Shown here piece by piece: positions 1 to 6,975 of a DNA stretch of 64,000 nt. This DNA is from Streptomyces xanthophaeus (GTDB taxonomy: Bacteria; Actinomycetota; Actinomycetes; Streptomycetales; Streptomycetaceae), in NCBI RefSeq assembly GCF_030440515.1, contig NZ_CP076543.1, positions 5,590,501 through 5,654,500 on the forward strand, written 5' to 3'. The notes under the pieces are model-generated. The model was not told the DNA's origin and made no database searches. It saw only the letters and a list, made by a program, of their open reading frames with translations. Both the position numbers and the translations under genes were made by a program. Within the stretch, counting starts at the first letter, position 1. Each line of letters begins with the position of its first letter.

Positions 1-351
1 CAAGGCCGGCCGACTGTCGGGCCTGAGTCGGGCCGGGCGCCGTACCCCCGCCGTCACGGATGACAGGAGCGTGAGGCGACCGCACCACCGGGAATGGGCG
101 GGCGGGGAGCAGCTGCTGCCGCGATGTGGTGCCGGCCGGTGTGGTCGCTCCGCGTCGGTACCGGTCTCGTTGTGGCCGATGAGCGCGTCGTTGAGTCGTC
201 TTCCGAAAGCCCGTCCGTCAGCGCCTGGGTTGCGGTCTGCTCAGCCCGGGCGGGACACCAACCGGAACCGCTCCGGCAACCTCGTCCCTAAGCGCCCCGA
301 ACCCTGGTTGGATACGGCCACACCGCACGCGCAGACTCGGGGTGGAGAGAC
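1..351. other. No supported gene
   Basis: Short open frames exist on both strands, but none shows typical Streptomyces codon bias together with a convincing ribosome-binding site and a recognisable product. A GTG at 71 follows an AGGAG-like stretch and would open a 101-residue frame overlapping the next gene. Its Arg/Pro/Ser-rich translation looks like a shadow of GC-rich DNA. The start of the next gene at 352 is preceded by a purine-rich GGTGGAGAGA. Confidence 0.4.
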
Positions 352-819
352 TTGGACGCAGCACTGGTGGGACTGATTGGCACATCAGTGGGTGCCATAT
401 CGGGGTTTTCAGGGGCGTGGCTGGCCCAGCGGGGCCAAGTGCGGGTACAACGAGAACAGCGTGCTCACGCCGAACGCGTGCGATGGCTGGATGACAAGCG
501 CCATCTCTATCGAGATCTTCTACTCGCCTGCTATGGCTGGCATGACGCCCTGGCAGCAACTTCCCGCGGGGAAGCTGACGGCGCCCTGCACGAGACTCGC
601 TCCGCAGCGTACAAGTTCGGCGTGGAGATCGACCTCATAGCCTCGGAGTCCGTACGGCTGGCCGCTGTACACATGCGCAGACAGCTCCTGGAAGCACAGG
701 GGCCGATCCTGCACTCAGACGGCGGCGATGCGTCCGCAGCTCTCAGAGAGGTAAGGATCGCCACGGACGCGTTTGAAGAGGCTGTGCGATCTGATCTAGC
801 GCAGGTCACCGAGCGATAG
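352..819 (+). CDS. Hypothetical protein with N-terminal membrane segment
   Basis: This 155-residue protein starts at a TTG preceded at once by GGTGGAGAGA. Residues 3-25 form a hydrophobic, glycine-rich segment (ALVGLIGTSVGAISGFSGAW), probably a membrane anchor. After it come charged, helical sequence and heptad-like Arg/Glu/Gln stretches (QREQRAHAERVRWLDDKRHLY), consistent with a cytoplasmic coiled-coil or helical bundle. Small anchored proteins of this layout are common orphan genes in Streptomyces mobile or accessory regions. No enzymatic motif is visible. It stands alone, with short non-coding DNA on both sides, inside the proposed integrated segment. The function is unknown. I am fairly sure it is a real gene because of the long uninterrupted frame with GC-rich third positions. 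Confidence 0.7.
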   Translation: MDAALVGLIGTSVGAISGFSGAWLAQRGQVRVQREQRAHAERVRWLDDKRHLYRDLLLACYGWHDALAATSRGEADGALHETRSAAYKFGVEIDLIASESVRLAAVHMRRQLLEAQGPILHSDGGDASAALREVRIATDAFEEAVRSDLAQVTER

Positions 820-967
820 CTCAGCAACCAGGCTCGTGCCCTGCCCGTGCGGGTGTCGGGCCCATCGGAATCGGGCGCAGATGCGGGACCGTGGTGAAGT
901 CCAGGCCGCGGGTGGGCGTCGATGTGGTGGCTGCCGGTCGGCACCGCTGCCCTGATCCCGGAGGGCA

Positions 968-1043
968 GCACGGTTATGGGAGGGCGCACAAGGTCGTTCA
1001 TCCAGTGGGGTGCTCCACCTTGTGCGCCCTCCCATAACCGTGC
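968..1043. repeat. Perfect 27-bp inverted repeat (hairpin)
   Basis: Bases 968-994 and 1017-1043 are exact reverse complements (27 of 27), with a 22-base loop. The stem is purine-rich on one side and has no following T-run. It lies 49 bases upstream of a small gene at 1093, so it may be a terminator of the preceding gene, a 5' UTR structure, or a small palindromic insertion. Confidence 0.9.
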
Positions 1044-1092
1044 AGGGGCGGTGCCCATCAGGACAACGGCACCGACCTCGAAGGAGCACGCC

Positions 1093-1227
1093 ATGGCTTG
1101 CACCGACCCCCAGTACGACGGCGGCATCATCCCCAACCGATACTCCGCCGCCCCCGAGGACCTCACCCTCTGCCCCACCTGCAATCACGGCTACGACCCC
1201 CGCGACCACCACGACTACGCCGGCTGA
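1093..1227 (+). CDS. Small protein with a CPTC motif
   Basis: This 44-residue protein starts at an ATG six bases after AAGGAG (1081-1086), a strong ribosome-binding site. The sequence is polar, with Cys3, a CPTC pair near residue 27 and a His/Asp-rich tail (HGYDPRDHHDYAG) that could bind a metal ion. It is below the usual size cutoff for gene callers but has its own Shine-Dalgarno and a clean stop. It follows the 27-bp perfect hairpin at 968-1043, which would lie in its 5' leader. I do not recognise the family. A half zinc-ribbon or a small phage/element-encoded protein are both possible. Confidence 0.5.
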   Translation: MACTDPQYDGGIIPNRYSAAPEDLTLCPTCNHGYDPRDHHDYAG

Positions 1228-1683
1228 CCATCCCTGGCTCCGGCGTGAGTCGGGGCCAGGAGCCTTCCGCAGCCTGGAGCCCGCCGGTGTGACCGTCGTG
1301 ACCGATCCGGCTGGAACTGCACCCCAGGAAGCCCGGCCCGCTCTTTACTCCGCGTGTCGACGGCACACGGGATGGGAGGCTGGGCGCCCATGGTCCGTAC
1401 CGATGCTGGAGAGCTTGCTTCAGCGTCCACCCCATGAGAATCTGGGGCCAGCTTTGGCGTGCCATCATCTGCTCTCTTCTCACGGAGGGGGCATTTTTTG
1501 TTTCCGCCTCCCGGGCACCCACGGGCCGCTAGTCCCTCCACCGACGATCACGCCAACTTGGCGCCTAGCAGCCATGCTTGACGTTCTGACCTGCCCGAGC
1601 GTAACGTCTGTCATGCTTCGCTACGTGTGTGTCCACAACCACCTACCTCTGGGTCCCTCCTCCAGAGTTGGCAAGGGGGAGCA
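1228..1683. other. Intergenic stretch upstream of HTH gene
   Basis: No supported gene. The stretch includes a T-rich patch (1493-1501) less typical of the surrounding GC-rich DNA, and the promoter-like elements listed at 1578-1607. Confidence 0.4.
1578..1607 (+). promoter_or_regulatory. Candidate sigma70-type promoter
   Basis: TTGACG at 1578-1583 and TAACGT at 1602-1607 are separated by 18 bases and lie about 75 bases before the GTG start of the HTH gene at 1684. The match is modest, and this is inference from spacing and sequence only. Confidence 0.3.
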
Positions 1684-1947
1684 GTGGACCAGTCACCCGA
1701 GTTGATCCTCGTCAGCGCTGACCTCGCGGCCCTCTACACGGGCAGACCTTCGAGCACCATTCGCCGATGGGCGAGCGAAGGCCGGATCACTACATACGGT
1801 CAAGGTCGGGGCAAGGTCCGGTACAACTTGCTGGAACTTCCCAGAGCCGTAGTGAATCCGTGGACCGATGAGCGCGTCCTCGGTCAGGCGCCGCCCAGAC
1901 GTGCGGATCGGCCGAGCGGTTCCTCCGAACCACCTCCCGGCGGATAG
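1684..1947 (+). CDS. Excisionase/MerR-type HTH DNA-binding protein
   Basis: The 87-residue protein starts at a GTG following AAGGGGGA at 1673-1680. Residues 10-35 read as a MerR/excisionase-type winged helix: a 'SADLAALYTGRP' first helix, a 'STIRRWASEGRI' recognition helix, then a short wing with 'RGKVRYNLLEL'. Proteins of this size and layout serve as recombination directionality factors or small regulators of integrative elements and phages, and many Streptomyces genomes also carry free-standing copies. The tail after residue 65 is Pro/Arg-rich and probably disordered. Its place inside the region ending in a tRNA-like attachment site fits an element-borne regulator, but no integrase is visible in the window. 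It is followed by an intrinsic terminator at 2001-2026. Confidence 0.7.
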   Translation: MDQSPELILVSADLAALYTGRPSSTIRRWASEGRITTYGQGRGKVRYNLLELPRAVVNPWTDERVLGQAPPRRADRPSGSSEPPPGG

Positions 1948-2000
1948 CCACCCTCTAAAACCCTGGTCCCGCCGACCCCTGACCGTGCGGCTTCACCTCT

Positions 2001-2026
2001 AGGCCCGAGCCATGGCTCGGGCCTTT
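2001..2026 (+). terminator. Intrinsic terminator
   Basis: A perfect 10-bp GC-rich stem (AGGCCCGAGC / GCTCGGGCCT) with a 4-base CATG loop is followed by TTTT. It lies about 55 bases downstream of the HTH gene and matches a rho-independent terminator. Confidence 0.8.
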
Positions 2027-2105
2027 TGCATGTCCAGGGATAGATCGCCCCCTCCTCCTTCGTGAGCTAGCCCCAGAGCCCACGTGGGCTCGGAGAGGTC
2101 TACCC

Positions 2106-2480
2106 ATGCGACCGCCGTTGTCTTCCGCAGCCATTAGCGGCAGTGCAGGCATTGCCACATTCCTCGCTGGCACTCCCTGGTGGCTCATATTCCTAGTGGT
2201 CCTCTTTACAGCCGCAGCCCTGCCAGCAGCTTCAGAGTTTCGGGCATGGCGGAAGCAAAAGTCCGCTCTGGATCTAGAGCATGCCGAGCTGGAGATACGC
2301 CGGGAACAGAACAGGAGTTTGCTTGCGCTGCAACGACGTGCGGAGCGCGCGATCCAGCGTCTACCGCCAGGAAAGGACCAGGTCGCGGCATACTTGGAGC
2401 TGCTCGACAGTTCCAAGGACGCCCTGCAACCTCCACCAACGAACGAAGAAGCTGGCCAAGGGCGAGAGGCATCACCATGA
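2106..2480 (+). CDS. Small membrane protein with basic helical tail
   Basis: This is a 124-residue protein. Residues 6-23 are a mildly hydrophobic Ala/Ser/Gly segment. Residues 24-45 (TPWWLIFLVVLFTAAALPAA) form a clear transmembrane helix. The rest is a charged helix rich in Arg, Glu and Lys, likely cytoplasmic and coiled-coil. A purine-rich GGAGAGG lies shortly before the ATG (2091-2097). It resembles small membrane proteins of actinobacterial prophages and integrative elements, but I cannot name a family. It sits directly after the terminator of the HTH gene, and nothing else in the neighbourhood suggests a role. The stop is followed by a gap of about 360 bases. Confidence 0.6.
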   Translation: MRPPLSSAAISGSAGIATFLAGTPWWLIFLVVLFTAAALPAASEFRAWRKQKSALDLEHAELEIRREQNRSLLALQRRAERAIQRLPPGKDQVAAYLELLDSSKDALQPPPTNEEAGQGREASP

Positions 2481-2838
2481 TGTCGACGCACCGAACGTTG
2501 TCTAGGCAGACCCGCCTGCCGGTCCGAGGCCGCTTGCAGTTACAGGGCCCAGGTCTGAGCGTGCCAGACGGGCCGGACAACCACGGTTGTCAGCGCGATT
2601 AACATGAGATCCCCTGGAATCTGATGACGCAGTTCAAAAGGGCATCCAAGATTGGTGATTCCCAATCTCCTCTTAGATGTTTACTGCCAGGGCTTGGGCC
2701 GCTGCGCACTGTCCGGCTGCGTCACTAGCGCTCAAGGCGGACGACCGAGTCTTCTGCTGTACGAGCGATCCGAACTGGTTACGTTGTGGGTAGCCAGACA
2801 ATTCGAACCCAGGTCTGCCGGAAGCTCTAAAATCCCCC
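2481..2838. other. Gene-free stretch, AT-richer than average
   Basis: No supported gene on either strand. On the minus strand around 2790-2815 there is a GTTCGAAT sequence reminiscent of a tRNA T-loop, but no acceptor, D-arm or anticodon stem can be built around it. The composition resembles the adjoining methyltransferase gene more than the Streptomyces core. Confidence 0.4.
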
Positions 2839-4128
2839 TCAGGAGTCAAACACGGCAAACTGATAGACGCCCCGTATCGTTGACATGTGGAAGCGGTCAC
2901 TGAGCTGCTCATTCTCGGTGAGCTGCTCGAACTCCCGCTTGGAATAGAAATGAACCGCCGCATCTTTTAGGAAATCAAGGTAATAGCGGTACATTACCCG
3001 GCTGCCCAAATGTCCAGTGGGGGGATCCATTACTTCAATAATCACCGCACGGTTGGAAACCCTAATGCACTCGTCGATGAGCTTCCTTGCGGCGTCGGCC
3101 GATGGCATGTGATGTAGGACATTCTTGCAGATCGCTACGGAGAACGCCTTGCTGGTGAAGGGCAAATTGGTGGCGTCGTGGTTCGTATATATCAGGGAAG
3201 AAGCGGGCTGCGTTGAGATGCTTGACTGCTTAATCAATTCGATCTGACTCCACGAAATATCGTTTCCCACTACTACTGAAATATCACCCTTCTCCGCCTT
3301 CGTATTGCATAGCATGTTTTCTCCGCATGCTACGTCGATCATCGAACGGGGGTTGTTCTCGTGTACGAGTTCATCGATCTTCTTGGTCACCTCACCCAAG
3401 CTGTGCTCGCATACGTACCGGGAGGTGGCACGCATGATCGGCTTGGTGATCTTGTTGTGAATCTGATAGCGGTGTCGATATCTGGCGTTACGGCTGATTT
3501 CTTGGTCGTGGAATGGGATCCAGCCCCGGCCTTTGCTCTCCAAATAGCTCTGCGCCAATTTCAGGACTTCCGCGTTCTGTAAAACGGCGATCGAACTCGA
3601 CGGGGTTTCGAGATCTATAAGCTGGGCGCGCGTTCGTTTCGTCCGTTGTAGCTTCTCGTTTACGTCGTCATCCCGTATTCGGGCCGTAAAGGCAATGCCG
3701 TTGTGAATCCATTCGCCCCCCTCGTGTCGAAAGGCATTCGACAGGAAGGCGATCGGCTCAATATCAGCTAGTTGCACTTCCGGCAACGTCTCCTGGGTGA
3801 TCGTATTAGCCGCAACGATGAAGTCCTCGTGCTCATCCTGCCGCAGGCAGTCGCCCAAGAGGGACCATGATATCCCTTCCCGCGTAAAGATCCTCTCGGC
3901 CAGGATTCGATGGTCAGCCGTATATGGAACGATCAGGACGAAATGACTTATGCGCTGGCAGTATTCAAAGGCGTCGCGGTTCGGAATGTCAAAAATGTCC
4001 GAGAGTGACGGAGCGTCGCCGTATAGATACTTGTATGTCTCGAATTGGCGCTGGGTTGTATCGATCCCTCTCGGGATCTTGTTCTGTTTTTTGGGATTTG
4101 GTCGAAAACGCGAAATCGAATCGAACAT
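2839..4128 (-). CDS. SAM-dependent methyltransferase with extra N-terminal domain
   Basis: The protein has 429 residues from the ATG at 4128, chosen because GGGGGA sits seven bases upstream. The frame is open for another 32 codons. The C-terminal part (about residues 250-429) is a class I SAM methyltransferase: motif I 'MIDVACGENMLCN', an acidic 'NDISWSQIELI' strand, 'NLPFTSKAFSVAICKNVLHHM' around motif IV, and 'VIIEVMDPP'. The N-terminal 240 residues contain two strand-rich stretches (HFVLIVPYTADHRILAERIF; HEGGEWIHNGIAFTARIRDDD) that recall a Nudix-like or nucleotide-binding fold without the Nudix box. The gene is visibly AT-richer than its neighbours, with many non-Streptomyces codons (TTA, ATA, AGA), so recent horizontal transfer is likely. 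The substrate is unknown. A tailoring, anti-phage or signalling methyltransferase are all possible. Confidence 0.8.
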   Translation of the reverse strand: MFDSISRFRPNPKKQNKIPRGIDTTQRQFETYKYLYGDAPSLSDIFDIPNRDAFEYCQRISHFVLIVPYTADHRILAERIFTREGISWSLLGDCLRQDEHEDFIVAANTITQETLPEVQLADIEPIAFLSNAFRHEGGEWIHNGIAFTARIRDDDVNEKLQRTKRTRAQLIDLETPSSSIAVLQNAEVLKLAQSYLESKGRGWIPFHDQEISRNARYRHRYQIHNKITKPIMRATSRYVCEHSLGEVTKKIDELVHENNPRSMIDVACGENMLCNTKAEKGDISVVVGNDISWSQIELIKQSSISTQPASSLIYTNHDATNLPFTSKAFSVAICKNVLHHMPSADAARKLIDECIRVSNRAVIIEVMDPPTGHLGSRVMYRYYLDFLKDAAVHFYSKREFEQLTENEQLSDRFHMSTIRGVYQFAVFDS

Positions 4129-4373
4129 CGCTATCCCCCAATGCTGCTTCAATCTGGCTGGCCCACTTCCAGCTTGCGCCCAGATGGCACGGGGTGCATC
4201 TTCGTGTGGCAAAACAGGGATCATTCATCGTTCAATGGAATGATGGCCCCCGTCGTTACACGGTCTTTAAGAAGTTACAGTCGGCGGCTCCTCCGGCTAC
4301 GGGAGGTTGCCCACCGGGCCCTCGCTGACGAGGGAGACGGCCACGCCCTCTGCCGGCAGAACCCTGCGTCCGG

Positions 4374-4886
4374 GTGGTCAGGCGACCTCCTACACTGACG
4401 CGTCACACCGAGCTTCGGGGGGGCATCCATGGCTGTTTACGAGCAACCGTCGATCCTCGCAGACCGAGTCGGAGCTTCGTCATCGGAGGCCTAACGGTTG
4501 GCGTCCTCCTGGCAAGCCAATCCGCCGCGCTCATCGCTCAGCATCAGCAGATATCCGAGCTCCAGTCGCGATCAGCCGTCGTTGGGCCGCCAGGCCCCGC
4601 CGGCCCACAGGGACTCCCCGGTCCCGCGGTGAGGCTGGGCTGCCCGGGAAAGACGGCAAGGGACTCAAGCTCTGCTGTGCCCAGCGTCGTCACGGGCAAC
4701 GGCAAGACAGAGCCACTAACGCAGACGGCAGCCCGCGCCGACTGCACCCAACTCGCGCAGAAGGCGTGGCCTGACTCTTCGAGTGGGGACCCGTCTATGA
4801 ATGAGCTGACGAGTGCATACACGCTGGCCCAGCGCGAGAGGTCGTTCAAACAGTGCATGAGCGATGAGGGCTGGCCGCTGAGTTAG
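4374..4886 (+). CDS. Membrane-anchored protein with short collagen-like segment
   Basis: The longest version begins at GTG 4374 (170 residues). Residues 36-56 (VIGGLTVGVLLASQSAALIA) are a transmembrane helix, followed by a short 'QQISELQSR' coiled segment and a collagen-like GPPGPAGPQGLPGPA run. The C-terminal part has Cys residues (ADCTQLAQKAW, FKQCMSDEGW) and looks extracellular. The region before the helix is Arg-rich and unlike a real N-terminus. A better start signal (GGGGGGG then ATG at 4429) opens a different frame encoding 21 residues (MAVYEQPSILADRVGASSSEA) before stopping at 4494. A single-base frameshift could join that N-terminus to the helix, so the gene may be frameshifted or translationally coupled. 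Confidence 0.5.
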   Translation: MVRRPPTLTRHTELRGGIHGCLRATVDPRRPSRSFVIGGLTVGVLLASQSAALIAQHQQISELQSRSAVVGPPGPAGPQGLPGPAVRLGCPGKTARDSSSAVPSVVTGNGKTEPLTQTAARADCTQLAQKAWPDSSSGDPSMNELTSAYTLAQRERSFKQCMSDEGWPLS

Positions 4887-5228
4887 CCGACGGAGCCAGG
4901 AAGGGGCTGGAGAGCCCGACTGCGGAGCCTAGTCGGGCAACGGTTCCGCTGGGCAACGTCTCCGCGAGCGGTCAGCGCCGACCGGTTCGTCCGCCTCACC
5001 AGTGAGGCCCCCGTCCCGTGCACGGGACGCGATAGAGCTTCCTGGCTCACAGGACCCTCCTCAGCAGAATCGCAGCTCAGGGACGATGCTTGGCTCGCCT
5101 TAGGCGTGCCCTCCGGAGCCGTGTGCCTGCTGTGCTTCCATCCGTGCTGTCTGCGCCTACCGGGCTGCTGTGGGTCGGCGGGACTATCCCTGCGTCCGAG
5201 TCGACCGAATCAGGTAGGTGGTGGCAGG
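4887..5228. other. Gap with a small hairpin
   Basis: There is no supported gene. A hairpin at 4914-4938 (GCCCGACT / AGTCGGGC, 9-base loop) follows the previous gene by 28 bases and may terminate it, though it has no T-run. A second short dyad (CCCGTCCCGTGCACGGGAC) lies near 5010-5028. Confidence 0.4.
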
Positions 5229-5405
5229 GTGACTCAGCCCAGGTGCGGGGCGCCGACGACCAGGAATCGTCCCTGTGCAAGGCCCGCGATCACGAACAGC
5301 TCTCGATGCCAGGACCATCAGGGCAAGTGGTCAAAGTACGAGGCGGAGCGACGGAAGAAGAGGGAAGCTGAGGCTAAGTTGCGGGAGCTTCGGAAAAGGA
5401 AGTGA
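5229..5405 (+). CDS. Small zinc-finger-like protein (CxxxTxxxxxxCxxP...CxxH type)
   Basis: This 58-residue protein starts at GTG 5229. Its N-terminal half holds Cys6, Cys16, Cys27 and a following His arranged as RCGAPT..NRPCARPAI..SSRCQDHQ. This matches the small treble-clef or zinc-binding pattern seen in many short phage and plasmid proteins (C-x3-T-x2-G/N-x2-C...C-x2-H). The C-terminal half is a long Lys/Arg/Glu helix (KYEAERRKKREAEAKLREL) that could bind nucleic acid. A decayed second copy lies at 6602-6723, about 1.2 kb downstream on the other side of the tRNA-like fragment. The metal ligands are seen in the sequence. The DNA- or RNA-binding role is inference. Confidence 0.65.
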   Translation: MTQPRCGAPTTRNRPCARPAITNSSRCQDHQGKWSKYEAERRKKREAEAKLRELRKRK

Positions 5406-5533
5406 ACCAGCAGTCGACTGGCCGCTGACATCTACAGCTGACGTCAACGTGAGGGCACGCCGGTGGCTCAGGGCGGTTTCGTATAGGCGCCATGTCCTGG
5501 GCTCGCCGGGTGTCGGGAGGTGGCTGGGCGAGC

Positions 5534-5576
5534 TTACAAGGCAGGTGTTGGCGGTTCGAAACCGTTCGCGCCGCCA
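5534..5576 (+). other. 3' fragment of a tRNA-Val-like gene; probable attachment site
   Basis: CTTACAAGGCAG matches the anticodon loop and 3' anticodon-stem strand expected for tRNA-Val(UAC). It is followed by a variable loop, a T-arm (GGCGG TTCGAAA CCGTT) and an acceptor-like CGCGCC ending in GCCA. The 5' half of a tRNA is missing: the sequence before the anticodon loop (GGGCGAG) cannot pair with GGCAG, and no normal D-arm can be built. A 3' tRNA remnant is the expected relic of site-specific integration into a tRNA 3' end. By polarity the integrated DNA lies to the left. Confidence 0.5.
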
Positions 5577-5585
5577 GGACGAAGA

Positions 5586-5614
5586 CCCCCGACCGATCTT
5601 GGTTGGGGGCCTTT
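5586..5614 (+). terminator. Intrinsic terminator after tRNA-like fragment
   Basis: CCCCCGACC and GGTTGGGGG (one G-T pair) form a 9-bp stem with a 6-base loop, followed by CCTTT. The sequence GAAGACCCCCG is shared with the terminator at 6731-6763. Confidence 0.65.
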
Positions 5615-6001
5615 GGCGGTTCCAAGTGGCGGCAGCCGCCTACTCGGTCGGCCGCCGACGGCGCAGCATCCGGTCCATCTGCCCCATCGCCTCGAGCCCG
5701 CCGTCAGCCACGTGGGTGAGATCAGTGCTCTGGATACGCCCTCTGTTAATTGCTGAGCAAGACGGGTGCTTCGGCACGCCACGCTGGTCAGTGGCTGCGG
5801 TCATGCCGAGGGTGGCCCCCGGCATCGGTGCTCCGGGGCGGACGGGTGCCGGAAGGTGCAACGGCTTCGTCGGCGCCGGCGGTGAGCTTCGTACGGAGTC
5901 CTGCGCGGCTCAACCGGACTCAACGGAGGGGACGTTGCTACTTCTCGCCGTACCCGTCGTCGCCACAGCGCAGGCGCACCGGCCTGCTTAGGATGCCGAG
6001 C

Positions 6002-6487
6002 GTGAAGGTTTTAGAGATCATGCGACGGATCAAGGGTTTCAGCACACCGCTCGGAGGTGTGGACTGGGAGCTCCCGCTCCCGCAGCGGGCGGTTGCCGAG
6101 AAGGTTCTCGTGTACCTGGAGGACCGGCGGGTTCTCACGATGCCCCGTCTTGAGCACTCGGTCGACGAGGCGGGACACTGCGTCGCATCGGTTCTGAGGA
6201 TCAGGGAGACGCTGACCCAGATCCTGATGGAGCCCGACACGGGCGATGAACTTGCCGAGAACCTCAAGGCGATGCGTGCCGCCTGCCGCCGGTTCCTGGA
6301 CACCGTAGGCATCGACCATGGCGGACACGTACAAGGCCGCCGTGAGGGCGTCGTGTTCGGGGCCGCGCTCGGCGAACTACGAGCGGTCTTCGGGATTCAG
6401 CTCGCCGTCATCGCCACGCGCTACAAGCTCGACCTGTCCGGGGATCTCGTGTCCATCCTTCCCGCCGAGGACACCGACGAGGAGTAG
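6002..6487 (+). CDS. DUF6650-family protein
   Basis: The 161-residue protein starts at GTG 6002, with TTAGGA eight to thirteen bases upstream. An in-frame ATG at 5993 is an alternative. The opening 'MKVLEIMRRIKGFSTPLGGVDW' and the later 'VFLEDRRVL-' and 'LRAMRAACRRFLD' type stretches are the hallmarks I recall for the DUF6650 family. It is soluble, mixed alpha/beta in appearance, with no membrane segment. The family has no known function but is often found as a single gene in actinobacteria. The acidic C-terminus (PAEDTDEE) is unremarkable. It is the first gene on the chromosomal side of the proposed attachment site, with no apparent operon partner. Confidence 0.75.
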   Translation: MKVLEIMRRIKGFSTPLGGVDWELPLPQRAVAEKVLVYLEDRRVLTMPRLEHSVDEAGHCVASVLRIRETLTQILMEPDTGDELAENLKAMRAACRRFLDTVGIDHGGHVQGRREGVVFGAALGELRAVFGIQLAVIATRYKLDLSGDLVSILPAEDTDEE

Positions 6488-6601
6488 GTGAAGGGCGGAT
6501 CGAGGCGAGCGCGGCAGCGTGTGCCGGGGGTGCTTCCGGCCGCGGGGTTCTGCGCCTTCCCGGAGGGGGCGACGGGCGAGAGCATTCGGGGGTCCGTCGC
6601 C

Positions 6602-6723
6602 GTGCCCAGGGGTGGGGCTCGGACGGCCCAGGGGCGTCCGTGCACCAAGCCCGCGATCATCAACAGCTCTCGGTGCCGAGTGAAGCCGAAGCGAAGATGC
6701 GCAAGCTCCGGAAGAGGAAGTGA
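6602..6723 (+). pseudogene. Decayed copy of the small zinc-finger-like gene
   Basis: Bases 6602-6723 align with the gene at 5229-5405. The stretch encoding RPC(T/A)(K/R)PAI.NSSRC is kept, and the end again encodes KLRKRK-stop (GCAAGCTCCGGAAGAGGAAGTGA). However, about 20 codons between the third Cys and the basic tail are missing, and the two conserved parts are now in different frames. The copy cannot make an intact protein. The following terminator also resembles the one at 5586-5614, so the whole unit was probably duplicated. Confidence 0.65.
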
Positions 6724-6730
6724 CCCGCGA

Positions 6731-6763
6731 AGACCCCCGGCCGGTTGCGGTCGGGGGTCTTTC
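6731..6763. terminator. Intrinsic terminator, probably bidirectional
   Basis: AGACCCCCGGCC and GGTCGGGGGTCT pair over 12 bp (one G-T) around a 6-base loop, with TTTCG on the right. It lies between the pseudogene and the 3' end of the convergent bL37 gene. Confidence 0.75.
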
Positions 6764-6774
6764 GGGTGGTTCGC

Positions 6775-6849
6775 TCAGGCGTTGGGGCGCTTGCCGTGGT
6801 TGGCCTTCTTCTTCTTGCGGGCCCGACGCTTGTTGCCTCGCTTCGCCAT
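6775..6849 (-). CDS. Large-subunit ribosomal protein bL37 (24 residues)
   Basis: The 24-residue product begins MAKRGNKRRARKKKK and ends ANHGKRPNA. It matches the actinobacterial ribosomal protein bL37, which was found in mycobacterial 50S structures and shares the MAKRG start, basic core and ANHGKRPN end. It is almost entirely Lys/Arg, as expected for a peptide buried in 23S rRNA. The ATG is preceded by GGGAG on the minus strand. The gene is too short for most gene callers and is usually missed. It stands alone, convergent with the decayed zinc-protein copy and separated from it by a shared terminator. Recognition is from memory of the mycobacterial sequence. Confidence 0.85.
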   Translation of the reverse strand: MAKRGNKRRARKKKKANHGKRPNA

Positions 6850-6975
6850 GGTCGTGGTCTCCCTCGTCGGCGACAGGTTCATGCCTCGGTCAGTCTAGGT
6901 TCGGTGCGGTTCATCCGCATTTGGAGGGGCGGACGCTCTCTTGGCCGCCGGTTCGGGGCGTGGGATCGTCGGGGG

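Noticed and set aside
2780..2830. GTTCGAAT on the minus strand resembling a tRNA T-loop
   Set aside because: The T-stem does not pair properly, and neither an acceptor stem nor an anticodon arm can be built around it, so it is not called as a tRNA.
5486..5576. Full-length tRNA of 91 bases with acceptor GGCGC/GCGCC
   Set aside because: The 5' half gives no D-arm with a normal loop, the anticodon 5' strand does not pair, and only the 3' part matches tRNA-Val. A 3' remnant is the simpler explanation.
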